Assembly (NCBI GenBank): GCA_023386675.1
Contig: JAEWJG010000408.1
Location: forward strand, 1-21,421
From: Actinomycetes bacterium
Lineage (GTDB): Bacteria > Actinomycetota > Actinomycetes > Actinomycetales > Microbacteriaceae
Length of the DNA: 21,421 nucleotides
Direction: 5' to 3'
The translations under genes and the position numbers were made by a program. Position 1 is the first letter of the stretch, and the number at the start of each line of letters is the position of its first letter. This document shows positions 15,531-21,421 of the stretch, one piece after another. The notes under the pieces were generated by a model. The model worked only from the letters and a program-made list of their open reading frames with translations. It was not told the origin of the DNA and searched no databases.

Positions 15531-16360
15531 GCGCCGGCGGAACGGAGGCGGACGCGGGCGACAAAGTCCGCGACGTCGCCCGCGAAGCGCGCGACAGCTC
15601 GGTCTTCCACGCCCTCGCCCGGGCGGGCTTCGCCGCGAGCGGCCTGGTGCAGGTGCTGCTCGGCGCGCTCGCCATCCAGCTCGGGGTGAACCACTTCGCC
15701 AACGCCGACCAGTCCGGCGCGATGGAGGAGCTCGGCCAGCTGCCGGGAGGCGTCGTGCTGCTCTGGCTGAGCGTGGTCGGCCTGTTCTCGCTGGCCGCCT
15801 GGCTGCTCATCGAGGCGGCCCTGATGCGGGCTGGGAAGCCCGCGAAACGATGGGCCCGGCGCCTCCAGAACATCGGCAAGGCCCTCGCCTACGCCGCGCT
15901 CGCGCTGACAGCCCTCGGAGTGGCGCAAGGCCATCCCACCGACGCCAGCTCGTCGACGCGGATCCTCAGCGGACAGATCCTCGCCCTCCCCGGCGGCGCC
16001 GTGCTCCTCGTGGTGGTCGGGCTGGCGGTCATCGGCATCGGCGTGTTCCTCGTCGTGAAGGGCGTGCGCCGACGGTTCCTCCGCGACATCACGCTGCCCG
16101 ACCTGCCCGGGAGCGCGGCCGTGCTCACGGCTCTCGGCATCGTCGGCTACGTGGCCAAAGGGTTCGTCTTCGGTGTCGCCGGATCCCTGTTCATCGTGGC
16201 AGCCGTCACCGTCCGCCCGGATGCTGCGTCCGGCCTGTACGGCGCCTTCGAGTCGCTGTCGACACTCCCCCTCGGCGTCGCCCTGCTGATCGCCACGGGA
16301 GTGGGGCTCATCGCCTCCGGCGTGTACAACGCCCTCCGCGCCTGGGTGGCACGGTTCTGA
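15527..16360 (+). CDS. DUF1206 integral membrane protein
   Basis: 277 residues; the ATG overlaps the PAP2 stop as ATGA. After a polar N-terminus (about 1-25) three two-helix repeats follow, typical of DUF1206: near residues 28-100 (ARAGFAASGLVQVLLGALAIQ), 112-185 (NIGKALAYAALALTALGV) and 203-275 (LGIVGYVAKGFVFGVAGSLFIV, ending SGVYNALRAW). That is about six transmembrane segments in all. DUF1206 proteins are common in Actinobacteria and have no established function. Coupling to a lipid phosphatase and a HdeD-like gene downstream suggests an envelope role; this is inference from context only. Confidence 0.9.
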   Translation: MSAGGTEADAGDKVRDVAREARDSSVFHALARAGFAASGLVQVLLGALAIQLGVNHFANADQSGAMEELGQLPGGVVLLWLSVVGLFSLAAWLLIEAALMRAGKPAKRWARRLQNIGKALAYAALALTALGVAQGHPTDASSSTRILSGQILALPGGAVLLVVVGLAVIGIGVFLVVKGVRRRFLRDITLPDLPGSAAVLTALGIVGYVAKGFVFGVAGSLFIVAAVTVRPDAASGLYGAFESLSTLPLGVALLIATGVGLIASGVYNALRAWVARF

Positions 16361-16380
16361 CGACGCAGCCCGATCACCCC

Positions 16381-16410
16381 TGACGACGGGCCCACCCGCA
16401 GCGCTAGTGT
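16381..16410 (+). promoter_or_regulatory. Possible promoter of the HdeD-like gene
   Basis: TGACGA (16381-16386), 18 bases, TAGTGT (16405-16410), placed about 45 bases before the ATG. The -10 fits the TAnnnT pattern; the -35 is weak. This would let the HdeD-like gene be expressed apart from the PAP2-DUF1206 pair. Confidence 0.3.
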
Positions 16411-16455
16411 CAGCACCAGCCGCACGCGGCGGCTGTCACGCGAAGGGATGAAGTG

Positions 16456-17097
16456 ATGAGCCTCAACGACCCGACCGATCCGATGCTGCACGAGTTCTCC
16501 CTGGACGCACGTCACATGACGCGCTCCGCCATCAACGCGATCCGCACGGCGCTGGGCATCAGCGGCGCCGTGGGACTGATCCTGGGAGTCGTGCTGCTGT
16601 TCTGGCCCGAGAAGACGATCGCCGTGCTCGCGATCTTCCTCGGGATCTACTTCCTCATCGCCGGCGTGCTGCGCCTCGGCGTCGGCATCTTCAGCCGTGG
16701 GCTGAGCGGGGGCTCGCGGGCGCTGAACATCATCCTCGGCGTCCTGCTCATCTTCGTGGGCGTCCTGGCGCTCAAGAACGTCACGACGGCGGCCATCACG
16801 CTGGTGATCTTCGCGGTCGCCTTCATCGGCGTCGGGTGGATCATCGAGGGCGTCATGGCCCTGGCCGAGGCCGGTCGCTCCCCCAACTCCGGCTGGTCGA
16901 TCGCGTTCGGCATCCTGAGCATCATCGCCGGGATCGTCGTGCTGTTCGTGCCGGTGTCGTCCGCCGCGGTGCTGCTGCTGTTCGCCGCGATCGCGCTGAT
17001 CGTGCTCGGCGTCATCGGCATCGTCCGCGCGTTCACGTTCGGCCGCGACGTGCTCAAGGCGACGGATGCCGCACCGGCCGCACCGCGGGTCGCCTGA
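16456..17097 (+). CDS. HdeD/DUF308-family membrane protein
   Basis: 213 residues from the ATG at 16456, preceded by GAAGGGA at 7 bases; a GTG three bases earlier is an alternative. After a polar N-terminus (about 1-30) six hydrophobic helices are arranged as repeated helix pairs with the family pattern GxxxLxxGxxLLFWPEKTIAVLAIFLGIYFLIAGV (given here as a pattern, not a full motif), GILSIIAGIVVLFVP and IVLGVIGIVRAF. HdeD is known in E. coli as an acid-stress membrane protein, but DUF308 is broad and its molecular action is unknown. It follows the DUF1206 gene by 95 bases in the same direction and ends just before a strong terminator. Confidence 0.88.
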   Translation: MSLNDPTDPMLHEFSLDARHMTRSAINAIRTALGISGAVGLILGVVLLFWPEKTIAVLAIFLGIYFLIAGVLRLGVGIFSRGLSGGSRALNIILGVLLIFVGVLALKNVTTAAITLVIFAVAFIGVGWIIEGVMALAEAGRSPNSGWSIAFGILSIIAGIVVLFVPVSSAAVLLLFAAIALIVLGVIGIVRAFTFGRDVLKATDAAPAAPRVA

Positions 17098-17112
17098 GCG
17101 ACCCGAGACCGA

Positions 17113-17144
17113 GAACGGCCCCGCGCCTTCGAGCGGGGCCGTTC
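17113..17144. terminator. Bidirectional rho-independent-like terminator
   Basis: A perfect 12-bp stem GAACGGCCCCGC / GCGGGGCCGTTC with an 8-base loop GCCTTCGA. It stands between the convergent stops of the HdeD-like gene and the S9 peptidase. The flanking T-run is poor, as is usual in high-GC actinobacteria. Position and stem strength support termination from both sides. Confidence 0.85.
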
Positions 17145-17150
17145 CCTCTG

Positions 17151-19145
17151 TCAGCGATGGTTGCTGCGGCTGGGCAGGTGGCGGGCCCACCAGTTCAGGA
17201 TGATGTCGAAGCGCTCGCGACGGTGGCGCGGGCGTCCGCTGCGGCTGAGCTCGTGGTCCTCGCCGGGGAAGATGACGAGCTCGGTCTCGACGCCGCGCCG
17301 CTTCAGAGCCGCGTAGTAGCGCTCGGCCTGGCCGAGCGGGCAGCGGAGGTCGGCCGACGAGTGCACGACGAGCGTCGGCGTCCGCACCTGGTCCACGACC
17401 GCCTGCGGGCTCTGCGAGCGCATGAGCTCGGGATCGGTGCCGGTGTACTCGTCGCCGAAGAAGCTGCCGATGTCGCTCGTCCCGACGAAGGCGTCAGGGT
17501 CGAGGAAGCCGCGCTCCACGATGGCCGCCGCGAACCGGTGGTCGTGGGCGATCGTCCACGCGGTGAGGTATCCGCCGTAGGATCCGCCCATGATGCCGAC
17601 CCGGTCGCCGTCGAGCCCCGCGACCTGCTCGATCGAACCGTCGAGGAAGTCGAGCACATCGTTCAGGTCGACCGTACCCATCTTCTGCCGGATGACGCGA
17701 CCGTGCTCCCGCCCGTAACCGGCCGAACCGCGCGGGTTGCACATGACGACCGCGTAGCCGGCGGCGGCGTAGACCTGCGCCTCGTCGAACAGGGCGCCGG
17801 TGTACGCCGCGAACGGACCGCCGTGGATGGTGAGGAGCACGGGATGCGGCCCCTCGCCCTCCGGGACCAGCACCCAGCCGTGGATCGGGTAGCCGTCGCG
17901 CCCGGTGACCGTCAGCTCCTGCGGTGCGATGACGCCCTTGGCGCGGAGCGGCGCCGCCAGGTCGGTGAGCCGGTGAAGGCCTTCACCGTCGACGAGCGCG
18001 ACGTCGCCTGTCGTGCGGGCGTCGGCGAAGTTCACGACGATCGAATCGCCCGCGACTCCCGCACCACCGACCACGGTCTGCTCGTCGGTCAGCGTGCGCG
18101 TCTCTCCCGCGGCGTCCACCTCGGTCAGGACGAGCGCACCGCGGCGGCGGTCGTGCACGAGCACGGCGTCGTCGCGATAAGCCGCGATGACCGACTCGGT
18201 GAAGTCGACGGTCTCCGGATCGGTGAGGATGCGAGGGGCGTCGCCCTCGGCGTCGATGACGTAGAGAGCCGTGTTGCGGCCGACGAAGTCACGGCCGGTC
18301 TCCCCCACGTCCTGCGCGGTGAAGAACAGGACTCCGTTGTTCGCGTACTGCGCGTCGACCACGCTGTACGACCCGTGCGGGCCGGTCAGGTCGCGCACCT
18401 CCCCGCCCTCGACCGGGACGGTGAAGACGTTCGAGCGCAGGTCGACGTCGCGGCTCGCGTGGCGCGCGGAGACGAACGCGATGCGGCTGCCGTCCGGCGA
18501 GAACGAGAGGGACCCGTCGTCGTACGGACCGTCGGTCAGCTGCCGCGGCTCGGCGACGGCCGGGGCAGGATCGCTGGAGCCGTCCGGCAGCGGGACGGGC
18601 GCGGGCGTCGGAGCCGACCACACGTCCGGCGCAGCGACGACGAACACGTGCGCGTGCCGGTCGATCGTGTAGCCGAGTCCGTTCGCCTGGTACTTGAGCG
18701 TGTCGATCCGGCGAGCGGGCTCCCCGTTCGGGTCGATGCCCTCGACCGTCCCGTACCGTCCCTGCTCGGGCTCGCGGCTCACGAACGCGAGCGTGCGGCC
18801 GTCGGGCGACCACGCGAACTCGGTCACGCCGAGCGTGCGGTCGGCGACCGCGACGGGCTCTCCCCCGGCCGCGTCGACCACGAACAGCTGAGGCGGGCGC
18901 TTGGGCTCGGCGCGCAGGAACGCCAGCAGACGACCGTCCGGCGAGAAGCGCGGCTGGGTGTCGCGGAAGCCGCGGGTCAGCAGCTTGGGCGCAGCATGGC
19001 CGCTCAGCGGGATGGTCCACAGCTGACCGACGGTGGCATCCGCCGACTGCGACGGATGCGCGATCGAGACGACCGCGCGGCCGCCTCCCGGGTGCACGGT
19101 CGGCGTGGAGACACCGACCAGCAGATCGAGGTCGGCGGGCTTCAC
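17151..19145 (-). CDS. S9-family serine peptidase (prolyl oligopeptidase / acylaminoacyl-peptidase type)
   Basis: 664 residues from a GTG at 19145 that overlaps the stop of the upstream SDR gene (GTGA), so translation is coupled. Residues about 1-400 form a beta-propeller with TolB/WD40-like blades (recurring FSPDG and WSPDG motifs near 68, 112 and 218). The C-terminal 250 residues are an alpha/beta hydrolase with the triad S522 in GGSYGGY, D599 in HSSADLRCP and H631 in GEDHELS. The domain order and motifs match acylaminoacyl-peptidase or dipeptidyl-peptidase relatives, which cleave short peptides admitted by the propeller. There is no signal peptide, so it is cytosolic and probably serves peptide turnover. 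The stop lies seven bases beyond the terminator hairpin of the convergent gene. Confidence 0.93.
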   Translation of the reverse strand: MKPADLDLLVGVSTPTVHPGGGRAVVSIAHPSQSADATVGQLWTIPLSGHAAPKLLTRGFRDTQPRFSPDGRLLAFLRAEPKRPPQLFVVDAAGGEPVAVADRTLGVTEFAWSPDGRTLAFVSREPEQGRYGTVEGIDPNGEPARRIDTLKYQANGLGYTIDRHAHVFVVAAPDVWSAPTPAPVPLPDGSSDPAPAVAEPRQLTDGPYDDGSLSFSPDGSRIAFVSARHASRDVDLRSNVFTVPVEGGEVRDLTGPHGSYSVVDAQYANNGVLFFTAQDVGETGRDFVGRNTALYVIDAEGDAPRILTDPETVDFTESVIAAYRDDAVLVHDRRRGALVLTEVDAAGETRTLTDEQTVVGGAGVAGDSIVVNFADARTTGDVALVDGEGLHRLTDLAAPLRAKGVIAPQELTVTGRDGYPIHGWVLVPEGEGPHPVLLTIHGGPFAAYTGALFDEAQVYAAAGYAVVMCNPRGSAGYGREHGRVIRQKMGTVDLNDVLDFLDGSIEQVAGLDGDRVGIMGGSYGGYLTAWTIAHDHRFAAAIVERGFLDPDAFVGTSDIGSFFGDEYTGTDPELMRSQSPQAVVDQVRTPTLVVHSSADLRCPLGQAERYYAALKRRGVETELVIFPGEDHELSRSGRPRHRRERFDIILNWWARHLPSRSNHR

Positions 19146-19951
19146 TCGGGGCTTCCCTCCGTCAGCTCCTCCGTCAGCTCCGACTCGACGATCGGCGTGA
19201 AGCTCGAGACGTCGCCGACGAGACGCGTGTGGTCGGCGGGGATCGGCTCGACCGCCGCGGCGGCGATCTCGGCCGCGAACTCGCTCACGTTGTAGAGGCG
19301 GCCGGCCGCCTCCTTTCGCGCGTCGATCGCGCCCGGGTTGAGCCGGTTGAGCAGGGTCGCCGTGATGGTGCCCTCGATCATGTCGCCGGAGACGACGACG
19401 AACTCGACGCCCTTCTCGGCGAGCGTCGGCAGGAGGGCGCGGAGCGCGTCCTCGCCGGCGCGCTTGCTCACCGCGACCGCCTCGTACTCGGGCATCGTCG
19501 GGGTGGTCTTGATGAAGTGCGCCTGGTGGCTCGTGACGAACACGACGCGCGAGCCGGCGCCGAGCAGCGGAAGCGCGGCGGTCAGGGTGTTGACCTGGGC
19601 GTCGCGGTTGAGCTGCATGGCGTAGTCCTCCGCCATGCCCGACTCCATGCCGCCCGAGGCGTTGAGCACGAGGATGTCGAGGCCGCCCCAGGCCTCCTCG
19701 ACCGTCCGGAACATGGCCGCTACGGAGTCGGCGTCGGTGAGATCGGCGCCGACGGCGAGGGCCGTCCCGCCCTGCTCCTCGATGGCGGAGACGAGCTTCT
19801 GCGCCCGCGCCTCCTTGTTGCGGTAGTTGATGACGACGCTCGCGCCGGCCTCGGAGAGGTACTGCGCGGTATCGGCGCCGATACCGCGCGACGAACCGGT
19901 CACGAGGGCGCGCTTGCCCGTCAGCGAACCAGGGGAAAGGGGGTTGGCCAC
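19142..19951 (-). CDS. Short-chain dehydrogenase/reductase with atypical active site
   Basis: 269 residues from a GTG at 19951, preceded by GAGGAG at 5 bases. The N-terminal Rossmann motif TGSSRGIG (18-25) binds NAD(P), and NASGG (97-101) fits the NAG structural motif. The catalytic region reads VTSHQAH (S141), then PEYEAVAVSKRAGE: the usual YxxxK is replaced by Y156 with six residues before K163, and the position four before Lys is V159. The enzyme may therefore be weakly active, use Y156 from a shifted position, or act as a binding protein. The acidic C-terminus (ESELTEELTEGSPE) is unusual. Its stop overlaps the S9 peptidase start, so the two genes form an operon. The reaction cannot be named. 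Confidence 0.9.
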   Translation of the reverse strand: MANPLSPGSLTGKRALVTGSSRGIGADTAQYLSEAGASVVINYRNKEARAQKLVSAIEEQGGTALAVGADLTDADSVAAMFRTVEEAWGGLDILVLNASGGMESGMAEDYAMQLNRDAQVNTLTAALPLLGAGSRVVFVTSHQAHFIKTTPTMPEYEAVAVSKRAGEDALRALLPTLAEKGVEFVVVSGDMIEGTITATLLNRLNPGAIDARKEAAGRLYNVSEFAAEIAAAAVEPIPADHTRLVGDVSSFTPIVESELTEELTEGSPE

Positions 19952-20000
19952 GAATACTCCTCGGCGTCGATGTCTAGCATCCTGAGACTACCAAGTGCGT

Positions 20001-20015
20001 CCGACGCGGCGTCGG
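20001..20015. repeat. 15-bp palindrome in the SDR/NfeD divergent region
   Basis: CCGACGC, centre G, GCGTCGG: perfect 7-bp arms. It lies between the divergent SDR (minus) and NfeD (plus) genes. It could be a regulator site or simply a GC-rich chance dyad. A second, weaker dyad TGGTA, 6 bases, TACCA (20023-20038) overlaps a possible -10 (TACGGT, 20026-20031) of the NfeD gene. Confidence 0.3.
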
Positions 20016-20058
20016 CGGACGCTGGTACGGTCATACCAAGGAGTGGAAGGGGGACGTG

Positions 20059-20553
20059 ATGGACATCACATCGTTCGCCTGGATCGTCTGGCTGGTCCTC
20101 ATCCTGATCTTCGTGATCATCGAGATGCTGACGCTCGACTTCGTCTTCCTGATGATCGCCGTCGGCAGCCTCGGCGGGCTGCTCTCGGGCCTCTTCGGGG
20201 CGCCGTGGTGGCTGCAGCTGATCATCGCGGCCATCCTCTCGGTGGTCCTCGTCTTCTTCATCCGGCCGCCCTTGCTGCACGCGCTGAAACGCGGCGGCGA
20301 CCCGGCCAAGAGCAACGTCGACCGGCTGATCGGGATGGGCGGGGTCGTCGTCTCGACGGTCACACGCACCTCCGGGCTGGTCAAACTGCAGGTCGGCGAG
20401 ACCTGGACAGCGCGCATCGCCGCCGCCGCTCCCCCGGAGCTGGTCCCCGGCGAGCACGTGGTGGTCGTCTCGATCGAGGGCGCGACAGCCGTCGTCGCTC
20501 CCGCACCGGTCTCCGCAGGCGCCGACGGCCTGACCGAGAGGATCGCCCCGTGA
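20059..20553 (+). CDS. NfeD family membrane protein
   Basis: 164 residues from the ATG at 20059 after GAAGGGGG; a GTG one codon earlier is the alternative. Two or three N-terminal helices (about 5-75, with IIEMLTLDFVFLMIAVGSLGG, RPPLLHAL) are followed by a C-terminal OB-fold-like domain (about 85-155: DRLIGMGGVVVSTV, GLVKLQVGETWTARI, VPGEHVVVVSIEGATAVV). This is the short NfeD form, without the ClpP-like protease. Such proteins pair with stomatin-type SPFH proteins in the membrane. Here the stop overlaps the start of the SPFH gene (GTGA), confirming the pair. The role is probably membrane microdomain organisation or protein quality control. Confidence 0.92.
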   Translation: MDITSFAWIVWLVLILIFVIIEMLTLDFVFLMIAVGSLGGLLSGLFGAPWWLQLIIAAILSVVLVFFIRPPLLHALKRGGDPAKSNVDRLIGMGGVVVSTVTRTSGLVKLQVGETWTARIAAAAPPELVPGEHVVVVSIEGATAVVAPAPVSAGADGLTERIAP

Positions 20554-21421
20554 ACGACACCAGCCAGCTCGTCGTGACCATCGTCGTGAGCGTGATCGTC
20601 CTGATCATCGCGATCTTCGTGCTGGTCACGCTGTTCCGCTCGATCCGCATCATCCCGCAGGCACGGGCCGGCGTGGTCGAGCGGCTGGGCCGGTACCACA
20701 AGACACTGATGCCGGGTCTGAACGTGGTCGTGCCGTTCATCGACAAGGTGCGTCCACTCATCGACATGCGCGAGCAGGTGGTCTCGTTCCCGCCGCAGCC
20801 CGTGATCACCGAGGACAACCTGGTCGTCTCGATCGACACGGTCGTCTACTTCCAGGTGACGGATGCCCGCGCCGCGACCTACGAGATCGCCAACTATCTC
20901 GGGGCGGTCGAGCAGTTGACCACGACGACCCTCCGCAACGTGGTGGGCGGCCTCAACCTCGAAGCGGCGCTGACCAGCCGCGACAACATCAACGGGCAGC
21001 TCCGGCTCGTGCTCGACGAAGCGACGGGCAAGTGGGGCATCCGCGTCTCCCGGGTGGAGCTCAAGGCGATCGACCCGCCCGCGTCCATCCAGGACTCGAT
21101 GGAGAAGCAGATGCGCGCCGAGCGCGACCGGCGCGCGGTGATCCTGACCGCCGAGGGCACGAAGCAGTCCGAGATCCTGAACGCGGAGGGTCTGCGGCAG
21201 GCCGCGATCCTGCGCGCGGAGGGCGACGCGAAGGCCCAGGTGCTGCGCGCCGAGGGCGAGGCGCAGGCGATCACGACGGTGTTCAGCGCGATCCACCAGG
21301 GCAACCCGGACAATCTCCTGCTCGCGTACCAGTATCTGCAGACGCTGCCGAAGCTCGCGGAGGGGGCCTCCAACAAGCTGTGGATCATCCCGAGCGAGCT
21401 CACCGAGGCGTTGAAGGGCAT
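20550..21421 (+). CDS. SPFH/Band 7 (stomatin/paraslipin-like) membrane protein, 3' truncated by window
   Basis: Starts at a GTG overlapping the NfeD stop, with GAGAGG upstream, and stays open to the last base (290 residues seen). One N-terminal helix (about 7-30) anchors it. A Band 7 domain follows (about 36-210: IIPQARAGVVERLGRY, PGLNVVVPFID, REQVVSFPPQPVITEDN, LTTTTLRNVVGG). A coiled-coil with repeated 10-11-residue AEG units is next (AEGTKQSEIL, AEGLRQAAIL, AEGDAKAQVL, about 211-250). The final visible part, KLWIIPSELTEALKG, resembles the tail of QmcA/paraslipin proteins. Such proteins oligomerise into membrane scaffolds. The true C-terminus is beyond the window. Confidence 0.93.
   Translation, partial: MNDTSQLVVTIVVSVIVLIIAIFVLVTLFRSIRIIPQARAGVVERLGRYHKTLMPGLNVVVPFIDKVRPLIDMREQVVSFPPQPVITEDNLVVSIDTVVYFQVTDARAATYEIANYLGAVEQLTTTTLRNVVGGLNLEAALTSRDNINGQLRLVLDEATGKWGIRVSRVELKAIDPPASIQDSMEKQMRAERDRRAVILTAEGTKQSEILNAEGLRQAAILRAEGDAKAQVLRAEGEAQAITTVFSAIHQGNPDNLLLAYQYLQTLPKLAEGASNKLWIIPSELTEALKG

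Noticed and set aside
16836..19295. Long open frame of 819 codons on the plus strand, antisense to the S9 peptidase
   Set aside because: It is the antisense shadow of two well-supported minus-strand genes with clear domains; its product is Arg/Asp/Val-rich with no recognisable fold and it starts inside the HdeD-like gene.
1..21421. CRISPR arrays, tRNA or rRNA genes, insertion sequences, integrases, toxin-antitoxin or phage-defence genes
   Set aside because: Looked for on both strands; no regularly spaced repeats, transposase motifs or RNA-gene signatures were seen.

Overview
The window is GC-rich DNA with very strong G/C preference at third codon positions, many GTG starts, and families typical of high-GC Actinobacteria (DUF1206 protein, LAxTG-type wall anchor, ArsR-SRPBCC fusion). 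I infer a Microbacteriaceae-like (Leifsonia-type) chromosome; no rRNA or tRNA is present to confirm this. Genes are dense and their orientation is mixed. I see no insertion sequence, integrase, phage gene, tRNA or CRISPR array.

Layout. Position 1-162 is the C-terminal end of an APC-type permease. The stretch 163-796 is the most AT-rich and gene-poor part. It holds one lone 93-aa hypothetical ORF and, at 673-700, a sequence that fits the actinobacterial chromosome-dimer resolution site dif (XerC/XerD site). If correct, the window spans the replication terminus. Next, on the minus strand, is a large secreted vWFA surface protein whose C-terminal LAGTG wall-sorting signal lies in another frame, so the gene is frameshifted near 1255-1280.

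Position 4354-9766 is a four-gene plus-strand cluster: LctP-family permease, a 73-aa two-TM protein, a cytosolic YwrD-like gamma-glutamyltransferase, and an SLC13/DASS permease with RCK_C domains. It looks like a dedicated route for importing organic acids and handling a gamma-glutamyl compound; the substrate is unknown. Position 9803-11105 is a divergent pair, an ArsR-SRPBCC fusion regulator and a stand-alone SRPBCC protein, with overlapping promoters that share a 16-bp dyad. A YeaE-like aldo/keto reductase, an Nramp-family transporter with a non-canonical metal site, an alpha/beta hydrolase and an 89-aa orphan gene with a LexA-like box follow.

Position 14751-17097 carries three envelope-related genes in one direction: PAP2 phosphatase and DUF1206 protein (ATGA overlap), then a HdeD/DUF308 protein. 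They end at a strong bidirectional terminator. Beyond it, on the minus strand, an SDR with an atypical active site is coupled (GTGA) to an S9 peptidase. The window closes with a coupled NfeD-stomatin (SPFH) pair, the second gene running off the right edge.

No complete novel defence or mobile system was found. The strongest observations are the dif candidate, the frameshifted surface protein, the four-gene permease/GGT cluster, and the self-contained ArsR-SRPBCC switch.
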